NCBI GenBank assembly: GCA_043758105.1
Contig: JAYVOF010000251.1
Span: 1 to 43,501 of the forward strand
Direction of reading: 5' to 3'
Origin: JANPPS01 sp043758105
GTDB taxonomy: Bacteria; Pseudomonadota; Alphaproteobacteria; Acetobacterales; Acetobacteraceae
Length of the DNA: 43,501 bases
Notes under the pieces: model-generated
What the model was told of the DNA's origin: nothing
Databases searched by the model: none
What the model saw: only the letters and a program-made list of their open reading frames with translations
Translations under genes and position numbers: made by a program
Part shown: positions 16,215 through 24,446 of the stretch, piece by piece
How positions within the stretch are numbered: the stretch's first letter is position 1
Layout of the letters: the number at the start of each line of letters is the position of its first letter

Positions 16215-18131
16215 TCAGTTTTGTGACACGATTGCGGCGATCCGTTCGGGGATGGCGCATTGCGCCTGGTGGCTGAGGAAGCCCTCGAAGGTCAGCAAAA
16301 GCCAGAGCGCCCCGGAATGGTCGAACGCGCGGGAGGTGTGTTCGTCGAGCATCCTCCCGATGGCGGTGCTATCGAACAGGCCGCTATCCAACATCGCTGG
16401 TCCGAGGAGGCGGGCGCGTAAGGTCGGTGCTTCGGTTCGAAACAAGCTGCTCAGCGATGTGGCGAAACCCCGTTTCGGCCGGTTCAGCAACGAGGCGGGA
16501 ACCAGCGAAGCCAATGCTTGTTTCAGCACCCACTTCCCGTCCTGTCCGCGTAGCTTGAGCCCGGCGGGTAGCCGCATGCCCCATTCGACAAATTCATAAT
16601 CCAGGAACGGTGCTCGCGCTTCGAGCGAGTGGGCCATGCTGGTGCGATCCACCTTCGTCAGGATGTCCCCGACCAAATAGGTTTGCACATCGACATACTG
16701 CGCCTGGAGCAGACTATCCGCGTCATCACACTCGTCCATCAGGGCCACGACACGCTGCGCCGGGTCATGTCCATCGAGGGCGCGGCGGAGCCCGGGAGAG
16801 AACAGCGCGCGGCGCTGGGCGTGATGCACGCGGGCCAGGGTGCGGTAGTATCCGACCGCGCTGTCGAGGCTGATTTCTGTCAGCGTGTGCTTCGCCCGCA
16901 AAAACCGTGGGGCCCAGTCCATCTTGGGATACACCCGTGCGAGCGATCCGAGGACGCCGCGGCGCAGCCCCGCCGGCATATGCGTCCGCACCGCCTCCGC
17001 CAGTTGATGCCAGCGATAGCGGCGGTATCCCGCGAACACCTCATCACCGCCATCCCCCGACAGCGCGACGGTCACGTGCCGGCGCGCCAGGGCACAAACG
17101 GCCTCGGTCGGGACGGAGGAGCTGTCCCCGAACGGCTCCCCGAACATGGCCGCTTGACGCCGCGCGGCGTCCAGATAATCAGGGGTGGCCCTCTCGTTAT
17201 GCTGGACCGTGCCGTATCGGGCGGCGACCGCGGCGGCGAGCGGGGTTTCATCCGCGGCGCCGGGAAAGCCGATGGTAAAGGTGTTCAACGGCTCGTTCAT
17301 CAGCTGCGCCGCCGTTGCGACCACGGCGCTGCTATCGACGCCACCCGAAAGGAACGCGCCGAGCGGCACGTCGGACATCAGCCGGCTTTGCGTGCAGGAG
17401 GCCAGGTGAGTGGTAATTCCGGCGACCGCATCCGCCTCGCTCATGGTGACGGCGCGCGTCGGTGGCGCCCAATACCGCTGCGGTGCTGCGTCCAAATCCT
17501 GTTGCAGCAGCAAATAATGCGCCGCCGGCAGCTTGTGAATGTCCTCGAAGATGGAATTCGGATCCGGCACGTAGCCGAAGCTGAAAAAATCATCCACCGC
17601 CGTGGGGCTGATCCGCCGGGCGAGATCCGTGACCGGTGCGAACGCCCCGAGTTCGGACCCGAACACCAGCGCCCCGGCACCGGTGCGGCCATAGTACAGC
17701 GGCTTCTTCCCCAGCCGGTCGCGCGCCAGGAACAGCGTGCCCTGATTGCGGTCCCACAGCGCGAAGGCGAACATGCCGTTCAGGTGGTCAAGGCACGCCG
17801 GACCCCAGCTCTCCCAAGCATGGATCACGGCTTCCGTGTCGCAGCGGTTACGGAACACATGCCCGAGGGCCGCGAGCTTGGGGCGCAGCTCGGGAAAATT
17901 GTAGATTTCGCCGTTGAAGACGATGACGACGCTTTCGTCCTCGTTCCACATCGGCTGCGCACCACCGGCGACGTCCACGATCGACAGACGCCGGTGACCG
18001 AGGCCGATGCCACGCTCCACATGGAAACCGTCGCCGTCCGGGCCGCGGTGGCGGATCGCGGTGGTCATCGCCACCAGCATCTCCCGGTCGATTGGGGCTC
18101 CGGGGTGATAAATGCCGGTCAGTCCGCACAT
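16215..18131 (-). CDS. XrtA-associated amidotransferase, asparagine synthase (glutamine-hydrolysing) family
   Basis: A 638-residue two-domain enzyme of the asparagine synthetase B fold, matching the exosortase-A-associated amidotransferase (TIGR03108 type). The glutaminase domain starts MCGLTGIYHPG with nucleophile Cys2, and has RHRGPDG (28-34) and FNGEIYN (72-78). The synthase domain has the ATP pyrophosphatase loop SGGVDSS (262-268) and LSGDGGDEVFAGYRRY. In polysaccharide loci such enzymes are thought to amidate a sugar or carrier carboxyl group; the true acceptor is unknown. The ATG is required by the Cys2 position. It follows the upstream glycosyltransferase by 27 bases, suggesting a leftward two-gene unit. 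Confidence 0.91.
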   Translation of the reverse strand: MCGLTGIYHPGAPIDREMLVAMTTAIRHRGPDGDGFHVERGIGLGHRRLSIVDVAGGAQPMWNEDESVVIVFNGEIYNFPELRPKLAALGHVFRNRCDTEAVIHAWESWGPACLDHLNGMFAFALWDRNQGTLFLARDRLGKKPLYYGRTGAGALVFGSELGAFAPVTDLARRISPTAVDDFFSFGYVPDPNSIFEDIHKLPAAHYLLLQQDLDAAPQRYWAPPTRAVTMSEADAVAGITTHLASCTQSRLMSDVPLGAFLSGGVDSSAVVATAAQLMNEPLNTFTIGFPGAADETPLAAAVAARYGTVQHNERATPDYLDAARRQAAMFGEPFGDSSSVPTEAVCALARRHVTVALSGDGGDEVFAGYRRYRWHQLAEAVRTHMPAGLRRGVLGSLARVYPKMDWAPRFLRAKHTLTEISLDSAVGYYRTLARVHHAQRRALFSPGLRRALDGHDPAQRVVALMDECDDADSLLQAQYVDVQTYLVGDILTKVDRTSMAHSLEARAPFLDYEFVEWGMRLPAGLKLRGQDGKWVLKQALASLVPASLLNRPKRGFATSLSSLFRTEAPTLRARLLGPAMLDSGLFDSTAIGRMLDEHTSRAFDHSGALWLLLTFEGFLSHQAQCAIPERIAAIVSQN

Positions 18132-18158
18132 CGGCTCGTTCCTTCGGAGAACCTCAGC

Positions 18159-19904
18159 TTATGCCCGATGGGCGGCGATCGCGCTAGACGGAGAGCGCGA
18201 AACGGCGTCGAGCAACCGGACCAAGGTATCGACTTGCGCCGGCGCACTGAACTCGGTCCGGAATCGCACGCTCGGGGCGGTGGCCGGGTGCGACATGGTC
18301 AAGAAGGCCAGCACGGACGCGTCGAACAGCGCGGAGGGCGTGTCGATGTCGATGCAGACATGGGGCACCGCCGCGATTGCCAAAACCCGGGAGGTGGCGG
18401 AGCCGGGCGGCGTCAACGCGAGGATCGGCCGCCCGGTCCGCACATATTCGAACAATTTGGCCGGGACCTGCAGTCCGGGATTGGTGTCGTTCATGTCCAG
18501 AAGCAGGAGCACGTGGGCGGTCAGCATCTCCTCCCGTGCCAAATGGACCGGTAGATGGCGCGGACTCAGATGCACCCGCCCCGATTCCGCCAGTTCCAGC
18601 AGGGCGGCGTGGGTCGGCGTATGCGGCTCGATCCGGCCGACCTGCCGGAACTGCCACCCCTCCATCGGCAGCGCCCCCTGCTCCATCAACCGGCGGATCG
18701 ATTGGACAAGCCGCACGGGCGAGCGCGCGCCATACAGCGTTCCCACATGGCTGATGCTCCGGCGGCTATGCGGTAACAAATCGATGGGCACCATCACGTC
18801 CTCCGGATCGAACCCGTTCCAGATCGTGTGGATTTTATCAGCCATGCGCGGATAGCGCGCGCGTAACAGATCGGCCGAGGCGTCGGTGTTGGCGATCACC
18901 GCGTCGGACGCGGTCATCACCAACCGCTCGATCACGGGGTCCAAGATCGAGGCGCGGAGCGCGGTGCGGGACGGGTTACCCCATAGCGGGTCACGAAAAT
19001 CGGCGATCCACGGCCGCCCGAACCGGAGTTTCAGCGCCAATGCCACAAGATGCGTGACGACCGGTGGATGGGTGGAGATCACGACGCCATGCGCGGTCAT
19101 CGCCCGGGAGGCCGCCTGATACGCGCCGGGGAACCACGCCAGCCGCTCCTGATACGGTAGGCCGATCCGCTCGAGCTGGTGCAGCGCGCGGCTCAGCAGA
19201 CGGGTGGCCGTTGATCCATCACCCGGCTGCGTCCGGCAGGGGTAGCCCCCGATGCCCTCGGCCACCAACAGCTGGTCCTCGGCCCGGCGCAGCTGATCGC
19301 TCGAGCAAATCACCCGGACATCCGCGTTACGACGGCGCAGATACTCGGCAAACCGGGACGGTCGCGCGGCCCCGATTTCGTTATGCGGCGGGTAGAAATA
19401 GGCGATCAGCACGATTTTCATCGCGCAAAACGGCGGACCGGTCGGAAGCCGCTCCGGTGCCGCCGCCGGGTCCGCCAGCCGCATCACCCGCGCGCCCGCC
19501 GCAAGGACCGCGCCGATTTGCTGCTCCCGCCCCAGCGTGAAAGCGAACGCAAGGACGGCATACACGACGCTTAATGCCAGCCCGTGCTGGATCGTCGCCG
19601 GCATCATTGCGGCGACACCACACAGCAGCAACGGGGCCCATCGACGCGAAGCGGGCACGCCCATCCAAACCATGAGTGCGGCCAGGATGGGCCACGTGCC
19701 GGACGGCAGCGTGAAGTGCGCACTATGCAACAGCGCCGGCCCGGCGGACGCCAAGAACAGCGCGGCGCACCCCCAGGCGATGCTCCCGGGCGGGCGAGGT
19801 AACCGCCGTCCAGGCCACCACCCGCCCAGCGATGGACGTGGTAGTGCTGCATGCGGCATGATGACATCGTGCGCCGATGCGACAATCCGGCGCCCATTAT
19901 CCAT
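18159..19904 (-). CDS. Glycosyltransferase with N-terminal membrane domain
   Basis: The C-terminal ~420 residues are a GT-B glycosyltransferase (MKIVLIAYFYPPHNEIGAAR; DFRDPLWGNP; IWNGFDPEDV; VPAKLFEYVRTGRPILAL), resembling XrtA-associated sugar transferases. In the same frame, an unbroken ~160-residue N-terminal part contains about four hydrophobic segments (residues ~42-135), which is unusual for this family. I chose the ATG at 19904 because GAGGG lies five bases upstream. An ATG at 19916 lacks a Shine-Dalgarno. The glycosyltransferase alone could start at the internal ATG at 19421. The membrane part may anchor the enzyme or be a remnant fused by chance. Followed 27 bases later by the amidotransferase. 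Confidence 0.78.
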   Translation of the reverse strand: MDNGRRIVASAHDVIMPHAALPRPSLGGWWPGRRLPRPPGSIAWGCAALFLASAGPALLHSAHFTLPSGTWPILAALMVWMGVPASRRWAPLLLCGVAAMMPATIQHGLALSVVYAVLAFAFTLGREQQIGAVLAAGARVMRLADPAAAPERLPTGPPFCAMKIVLIAYFYPPHNEIGAARPSRFAEYLRRRNADVRVICSSDQLRRAEDQLLVAEGIGGYPCRTQPGDGSTATRLLSRALHQLERIGLPYQERLAWFPGAYQAASRAMTAHGVVISTHPPVVTHLVALALKLRFGRPWIADFRDPLWGNPSRTALRASILDPVIERLVMTASDAVIANTDASADLLRARYPRMADKIHTIWNGFDPEDVMVPIDLLPHSRRSISHVGTLYGARSPVRLVQSIRRLMEQGALPMEGWQFRQVGRIEPHTPTHAALLELAESGRVHLSPRHLPVHLAREEMLTAHVLLLLDMNDTNPGLQVPAKLFEYVRTGRPILALTPPGSATSRVLAIAAVPHVCIDIDTPSALFDASVLAFLTMSHPATAPSVRFRTEFSAPAQVDTLVRLLDAVSRSPSSAIAAHRA

Positions 19905-20032
19905 GGCGACCCTCATTGATCACGTGCCTGCGAGAACATCTTTTCTCCATCGCAACCATCGTATGCGTCACTTCAAGATGATACAACCAAAGATTGCGTG
20001 ATACGCCCCATGCCCCCGCTAAAGTTTAGAAT

Positions 20033-21148
20033 GTGAGACATCCGGCCCCCAAATTAATCCTGCACGTGTTCCCGAGCTTCGCCGTAGGGGGCTCACAAGC
20101 GCGGTTTGCGGCGATCGCCAATCATTTCGGGCCGCGGTTCCGTCATGTCATCATCTCCATGGACGGAAATCGCGCCTGCCAATCACGGCTGGACCCCGGG
20201 CTCGATGTCACATTCCACGATGTCGTCGTGCGCCAGGGCCGCACGCTGGGGAATATTCCACCGTTCCGCCGCCTGCTGCGAACGCTTCGGCCGGATGCGC
20301 TCTTCACCTATAACTGGGGCACGATCGATTGGGCGTTGGCCAATCTCGGCCAATTGGTGCGGCAGGTGCATGTCGAGGACGGATTCGGGCCGGAAGAGCG
20401 GAGCGCGCAACTGCCACGCCGGGTCTGGATGCGGCGGGTGTTTCTACGCCGGTGCCTCGTGCTCCTGCCGTCCCGCACGCTATACGCCATCGCCCGCGAC
20501 ATCTGGCGGCTTAACCCCGCAGGCCTGCGCTATGTCCCGAACGGGATCGATTTGGACCGGTTCGGGCCGGAGACCCATGTCCCGGGTCCGATTCCGCTCG
20601 TGGGCACCGTCGCGGCGCTCCGGGCAGAAAAGAACGTGGCCCGGCTGCTCCGCGCCTTCGCGGCCTTCCAACAGCACGGGGCCCCGCCACCGGCCCGGCT
20701 CATGATCGTGGGGGATGGTCCGGAGCGCGCCATGCTGGAGGCGCTGGCGCAGGAGCTAGGCGTGACAGTGGAATTCGTGGGTCACGTGGATCAGCCCGCT
20801 GCGCTCATCCGGCAATTCGACGTCTTCGCCCTGTCGTCGGATACCGAACAGATGCCGCTCTCGCTGTTGGAGGCCATGGCCGCCGGATGCGCCGTGGCGG
20901 CGACCGACGTGGGGGATGTGCGCCGGATGGTGGCCGGCCTCAATCAGCCCTTCGTCACCGCGCCCGATGACGTGGCACTCGGTGAGGCGCTACGCCGCCT
21001 CGTGGATGACCCGGCGCTCCGGCAGCAGCTGGGCGCCGCCAACCGGCAAAAGGCCGAGCTTGAGTATGATCAGGCCGGCATGTTCGCGGCGTGGGGCGAT
21101 TTGATGGACGGGCGGGCTGCCGGTTCGCGTGCGGGCGTGGTACGGTGA
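20033..21148 (+). CDS. Glycosyltransferase family 4 protein
   Basis: A 371-residue GT-B glycosyltransferase resembling the second XrtA-associated sugar transferase class. The N-terminus has LILHVFPSFAVGGSQARF. The C-terminal domain has VPNGIDLDRFG, GTVAALRAEKN, LMIVGDGPERA, FVGHVDQ and the donor-binding SSDTEQMPLSLLEAMAAG. The GTG at 20033 is the first usable start: the ATG two bases earlier runs straight into TGA, and the frame from 20010 also stops there. No strong Shine-Dalgarno is seen. It is divergent from the preceding glycosyltransferase. The next gene starts three bases after its stop, so polysaccharide and CoA-metabolism genes appear to share a transcript. Confidence 0.85.
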   Translation: MRHPAPKLILHVFPSFAVGGSQARFAAIANHFGPRFRHVIISMDGNRACQSRLDPGLDVTFHDVVVRQGRTLGNIPPFRRLLRTLRPDALFTYNWGTIDWALANLGQLVRQVHVEDGFGPEERSAQLPRRVWMRRVFLRRCLVLLPSRTLYAIARDIWRLNPAGLRYVPNGIDLDRFGPETHVPGPIPLVGTVAALRAEKNVARLLRAFAAFQQHGAPPPARLMIVGDGPERAMLEALAQELGVTVEFVGHVDQPAALIRQFDVFALSSDTEQMPLSLLEAMAAGCAVAATDVGDVRRMVAGLNQPFVTAPDDVALGEALRRLVDDPALRQQLGAANRQKAELEYDQAGMFAAWGDLMDGRAAGSRAGVVR

Positions 21149-21151
21149 TTT

Positions 21152-21925
21152 ATGTATGTGACCACGACCTATGATGGCGGCATCACCACCCTCGAAATGC
21201 ATGATCCGGCGCGGCGAAATGCGCTGAGCGCGGAGATGATCGGCACGCTCCGCACCGCGTTTGCCGACATCGCGACCCGGGACGTCCGTGCCGTCGTATT
21301 GCGCGCGCGCGGGGGGGACCGGGTCTGGTCGGCCGGGTTCGACATCGCGGCGCTGGACCGCGGCGTCGATCCGCTGGCCGATGACGGCGCGCTCATGGCG
21401 TTGTTCCACGACGTGGCCGCGTGCCGGGCACCGGTGATCGCCATGGTGCATGGCTCGGCGTGGGGCGGCGGTACCGACCTGGCGCTGCGCTGTGACATCG
21501 CCATCGCGGATCCGACGTGCACGCTGGCGTTCACCCCGGCCAAACTCGGCCTGCCGTATGACCCGGCGGGGCTGCTCAACGTGATGCTGCGCGCCGGGCG
21601 GCATGTGGCGATGGAGATGTTCGCGACCGCGGACCCCATGCCGGCGGAGCGTGCGCTGCTGGCCGGGCTGCTGAACCACGTGGTGCCGGAGGCGACGCTC
21701 GAGGCGTTCACGATGGCCATGGCGCAGCGGATCGCGGCACTGGCCCCGTTGTCGGTGCAAAGTGCGAAGGCGCAATTGCGCGCGCTAGCCGCGGCGACTG
21801 CGCTGACGGACGCCGAGCTTCGCCAGATCCAGGCGGAGCGGCGGCGCGCGCTCGACAGCGATGATTTCGCCGCCGGGCTGGCCGCGTTTCATGCGCGCCA
21901 GACGCCGGTATTTAGGGGAACATAG
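21152..21925 (+). CDS. Crotonase-fold protein, methylmalonyl-CoA decarboxylase-like
   Basis: A 257-residue enoyl-CoA hydratase/isomerase superfamily member. The pattern GSAWGGGTDLAL...FTPAKLGLPYDPAG and the C-terminal AMAQRIAALAPLSVQSAKAQ region follow E. coli methylmalonyl-CoA decarboxylase (YgfG/ScpB) more closely than true hydratases. Both glutamates of hydratases are missing: Asp109 stands in GGGTDL and Ala130 in TPAKLGL. The decarboxylase tyrosine is kept (Tyr136 in LPY), but the His of its SAGHDI motif is Phe64 (SAGFDI). Activity on methylmalonyl-CoA is plausible, not certain. It sits between a glycosyltransferase (3-base gap) and a MAPEG gene (no gap). Confidence 0.85.
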   Translation: MYVTTTYDGGITTLEMHDPARRNALSAEMIGTLRTAFADIATRDVRAVVLRARGGDRVWSAGFDIAALDRGVDPLADDGALMALFHDVAACRAPVIAMVHGSAWGGGTDLALRCDIAIADPTCTLAFTPAKLGLPYDPAGLLNVMLRAGRHVAMEMFATADPMPAERALLAGLLNHVVPEATLEAFTMAMAQRIAALAPLSVQSAKAQLRALAAATALTDAELRQIQAERRRALDSDDFAAGLAAFHARQTPVFRGT

Positions 21926-22309
21926 ATGAGTATTGCGTTCTGGGCCGTCTTGGTGGCGGCGATGCTGCCGTATCTCGCCACGGGTCTCGCCAAGTCGGGC
22001 CTCAGCACATCGGGCGGCTACGACAACCGCGCGCCTCGGGAGTGGGCCGGGACTCTCACGGGATGGCGGCAGCGGGCGGATTGGGCGCAGCGCAACCATT
22101 TCGAGGCGTTCCCGATGTTCGCGGCCGCCGTCATCATCGCGACGCTGGCCCATGCCCCGCAGGGCCAGATCGATGCACTGGCCGGGGCGTTCGTCGTGCT
22201 GCGAGTGGCCTATACTGCGGCCTATATTGCGGATCTGGCGTTGGCGCGGTCCTTCGTCTGGTTCCTTGGTTTGATTTGCGGCATTGCGCTATTCTGCATT
22301 GGAATTTAA
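21926..22309 (+). CDS. MAPEG family membrane protein
   Basis: A 127-residue protein with four predicted membrane helices (about residues 3-23, 62-80, 85-101 and 107-125). It has the MAPEG signature, with WAQRNHFEAFPMF between helices 1 and 2. Eukaryotic relatives are microsomal glutathione transferases and leukotriene synthases; the function of the short bacterial forms is generally unknown. Its ATG directly follows the stop of the crotonase gene. Its last 21 bases overlap the 3' end of the convergent esterase gene. Confidence 0.85.
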   Translation: MSIAFWAVLVAAMLPYLATGLAKSGLSTSGGYDNRAPREWAGTLTGWRQRADWAQRNHFEAFPMFAAAVIIATLAHAPQGQIDALAGAFVVLRVAYTAAYIADLALARSFVWFLGLICGIALFCIGI

Positions 22310-23158
22310 CTTATCGCCGGGCAGGTGTTCACCGATAAAGCGCCCAACATCGTCCAGCACGGGCGCGCGTCCGCTGAATAGGGGGGCGAAGGCGGTGATG
22401 ATGCCGATATGGCCCAGCCCGGGGTAGAATTTGCTCTCGACCGGCCCGCCATGCTGCGTGATGGCGGCGGCCAGGGTCGCGGTGTTGCGCGGCTTAACCG
22501 TGGTGTCCGCGTCGCCGTGCAGCAACAGCAGCGGCGGGTTCTGCCCATCGGCATAGGCCAGCGGCTGGTGCGCCGGCGTGTTGTCCGGGCCGAATACCGG
22601 GATCACGTCCGGATCGTGCGAAGGCAGGAAATCGGCCGGCGTCGCCAACGTCACCACCCCCGCCAGACGTCGCCGGTCGATGCCCACCGCTTCCAGCCAT
22701 TCCGGATCGAGCGCCAGCATCGCCGCATTATACGCCCCGGCGGAGTGACCCAGCAGGAACACGGCCCGCGGATCGGCCCCAAGGTCCGCCGCATGCGCGA
22801 ACGCCCAGGAGGTCGCGGCGGCGTTGTCCTGTAGGAACGCCGGAAACTGCACCTCCGGATACACCCGGTAATCCGGCACCACGACCACGGCACCACGTGC
22901 CGCCAGGGTGCGCGCGAGGAACGGGTAGGTGTCCTTGCTGCCGCCCTTCCAGCTCCCGCCATACAGGAACACGACCAACGGCACGCCGGCCGCGGCATGA
23001 GACGGGCGATACACATCGAGCGTCCGACGCGGTCCCTCGCCGAACGCCACGTCCCGCCGGAGTTCGACATCGCCGCGCGGCACGGTCGCATTCAACAGGG
23101 CGCTGGGCGAACACGCGGTGACGAACGAGGCCAGGAGGGAAATCACGATACGGCGCAT
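22289..23158 (-). CDS. Alpha/beta hydrolase, probable lipoprotein esterase
   Basis: A 289-residue serine hydrolase of the esterase/lipase (BD-FAE/HSL-like) type. The N-terminus MRRIVISLLASFVTAC ends in a lipobox (VTA-Cys16), so it is probably lipidated and anchored in the envelope. FLYGGSWKGG (65-73) supplies the oxyanion hole. The nucleophile elbow is GHSAG with Ser139; the acid lies in HGDADTTV (214-221) and the base is His250 in GLGH. It likely hydrolyses small carboxylic esters; the substrate is unknown. It begins 32 bases after the acyl-CoA dehydrogenase stop, so the two may be co-transcribed. Confidence 0.87.
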   Translation of the reverse strand: MRRIVISLLASFVTACSPSALLNATVPRGDVELRRDVAFGEGPRRTLDVYRPSHAAAGVPLVVFLYGGSWKGGSKDTYPFLARTLAARGAVVVVPDYRVYPEVQFPAFLQDNAAATSWAFAHAADLGADPRAVFLLGHSAGAYNAAMLALDPEWLEAVGIDRRRLAGVVTLATPADFLPSHDPDVIPVFGPDNTPAHQPLAYADGQNPPLLLLHGDADTTVKPRNTATLAAAITQHGGPVESKFYPGLGHIGIITAFAPLFSGRAPVLDDVGRFIGEHLPGDKLNSNAE

Positions 23159-23190
23159 TTGGCGTTAATGCACCGGGTCAGGGTAAGTTC

Positions 23191-24357
23191 CTAATACGAT
23201 TTCGGCAGGCCCAACACCCTTTCGGCCAAGAACGACAGCACCAACTCCTCCGAGATCGGCGCAATCCGCGTGAGGATGCTTTCCCGGAACAGCCGTTCGA
23301 CCTGGTATTCTTGGGCATAGCCCATGCCACCATGGGTCAGCACCGCCCGGGTCGCGGTCTGAAATGCGGCCCGGCCCGCCAGCAACTTGGCGGCGTTGGC
23401 CTCCGCCGCGCAGGAGTGGCCGTGGTCGTACAACCAACCGGCGCGGAGCACCATCCAATAGGCCGATTCCAGCAACGCCCAGCACTCCGCCAGCGGATGC
23501 TGGATGCCCTGGTTCATGCCGATCGGGCGTCCGAACACCACGCGGTCCTTAGCGTATTGCGTCGCCCGGCGCAGCGCGTCCCGGCCCACGCCGATCGCTT
23601 CGCTCGACACCAAAATCCGCTCCGGGTTGAGGCTGTCGAGGATGTATTTGAAACCGTGCCCTTCGACCCCCACGCGGTCCTCGTCGGGCACGAATAGATC
23701 ATCGATGAACACCGCGTTCGAATCGACGGCGTTGCGTCCCATCTTGTGGATGCGCCGCACCTCCACCTTGGTGCGGTCGAGGTCGGTGTAAAACAGCGTC
23801 ATACCGTCCGTCGGTTTCTTGCAGTCTGCTTTCGCGGTCGTCCGCGTCAGCAGCAGAATCTTATCCGCGACTTGCCCGGTCGAGGTCCACATCTTGCGCC
23901 CATTCACCCGATAGCCGGAGTTGGTGCGGGTGGCGAACGTCTTGAGGCTCGTGGTATCGAGCCCCGCATCCGGCTCGGTCACGCCAAAACAGGCCTTGTG
24001 CTCCCCCTTGATCAACGGGCGGAGCCAGCGTTCCTTTTGCTCGGGCGTGCCGTGCACCACGATCGCGTGCGGGCCGAACATGTTGATGTGGATGGCGGAC
24101 GCGGCCGAATAGCCGCCGCCGCTCGAGGTCACGGCCTGCATCATCACCGCTGCCTCCGTCACGCCTAGGCCCGATCCGCCCAGCTCCTCTGGCATGGTGA
24201 TGCCGAGCCAGCCGCCATCAGCCATGGCCCGATAGTATTCTTCTGGAAAGCGCGCATTCTCGTCGCACTCGGTCCAATACGTGTCATCGAAATCGGCGCA
24301 GACTTTGCGGACCGCGTCATCGATCGCGACCTGCTGCTCAGTGAGCTGGAAATCCAT
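23191..24357 (-). CDS. Acyl-CoA dehydrogenase family protein
   Basis: A 388-residue FAD-dependent acyl-CoA dehydrogenase with the full fold. The N-terminal helical domain includes ITMPEELGGSGLG. The beta domain has the flavin-binding CFGVTEPDAGLDTTS (123-137) and MWTSTG. The C-terminal helical domain has GGMGYAQEYQVERLFRES (343-360) and ends VLGLPKSY. The usual catalytic Glu of medium-chain enzymes (IYEGTSE) is absent: the sequence is RIAPISEE (364-371). Glu247 in LNPER occupies the place of the base in isovaleryl-CoA dehydrogenase and may serve instead. A very strong Shine-Dalgarno (GGAGGAGG) precedes the ATG. Divergent from the reductase gene, with the esterase downstream. Confidence 0.9.
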   Translation of the reverse strand: MDFQLTEQQVAIDDAVRKVCADFDDTYWTECDENARFPEEYYRAMADGGWLGITMPEELGGSGLGVTEAAVMMQAVTSSGGGYSAASAIHINMFGPHAIVVHGTPEQKERWLRPLIKGEHKACFGVTEPDAGLDTTSLKTFATRTNSGYRVNGRKMWTSTGQVADKILLLTRTTAKADCKKPTDGMTLFYTDLDRTKVEVRRIHKMGRNAVDSNAVFIDDLFVPDEDRVGVEGHGFKYILDSLNPERILVSSEAIGVGRDALRRATQYAKDRVVFGRPIGMNQGIQHPLAECWALLESAYWMVLRAGWLYDHGHSCAAEANAAKLLAGRAAFQTATRAVLTHGGMGYAQEYQVERLFRESILTRIAPISEELVLSFLAERVLGLPKSY

Positions 24358-24377
24358 CGCGACCTCCTCCGGTGTGG

Positions 24378-24405
24378 TTATTTAGTTAGCTTACGTAATA
24401 TATGC
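24378..24405. promoter_or_regulatory. AT-rich divergent control region with palindromic core
   Basis: The 89-base gap between the divergent acyl-CoA dehydrogenase and reductase genes holds one strongly AT-rich block around the perfect palindrome TTACGTAA (24391-24398). A partly matching TTAGTTAGC lies just left. Such elements often bind TetR-type regulators of acyl-CoA genes, but no regulator gene is nearby. Role and factor are inferred only. Confidence 0.3.
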
Positions 24406-24446
24406 TTCCGAAACGCCCTGCAACCGCCCCACCACAGGAGCCAGCC

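Noticed and set aside
16629..18554. Long rightward frame of about 640 codons opposite the amidotransferase and glycosyltransferase
   Set aside because: Antisense to two genes with intact catalytic motifs; its own translation is rich in Arg, Gly and His with no domain. It is a by-product of high GC content.
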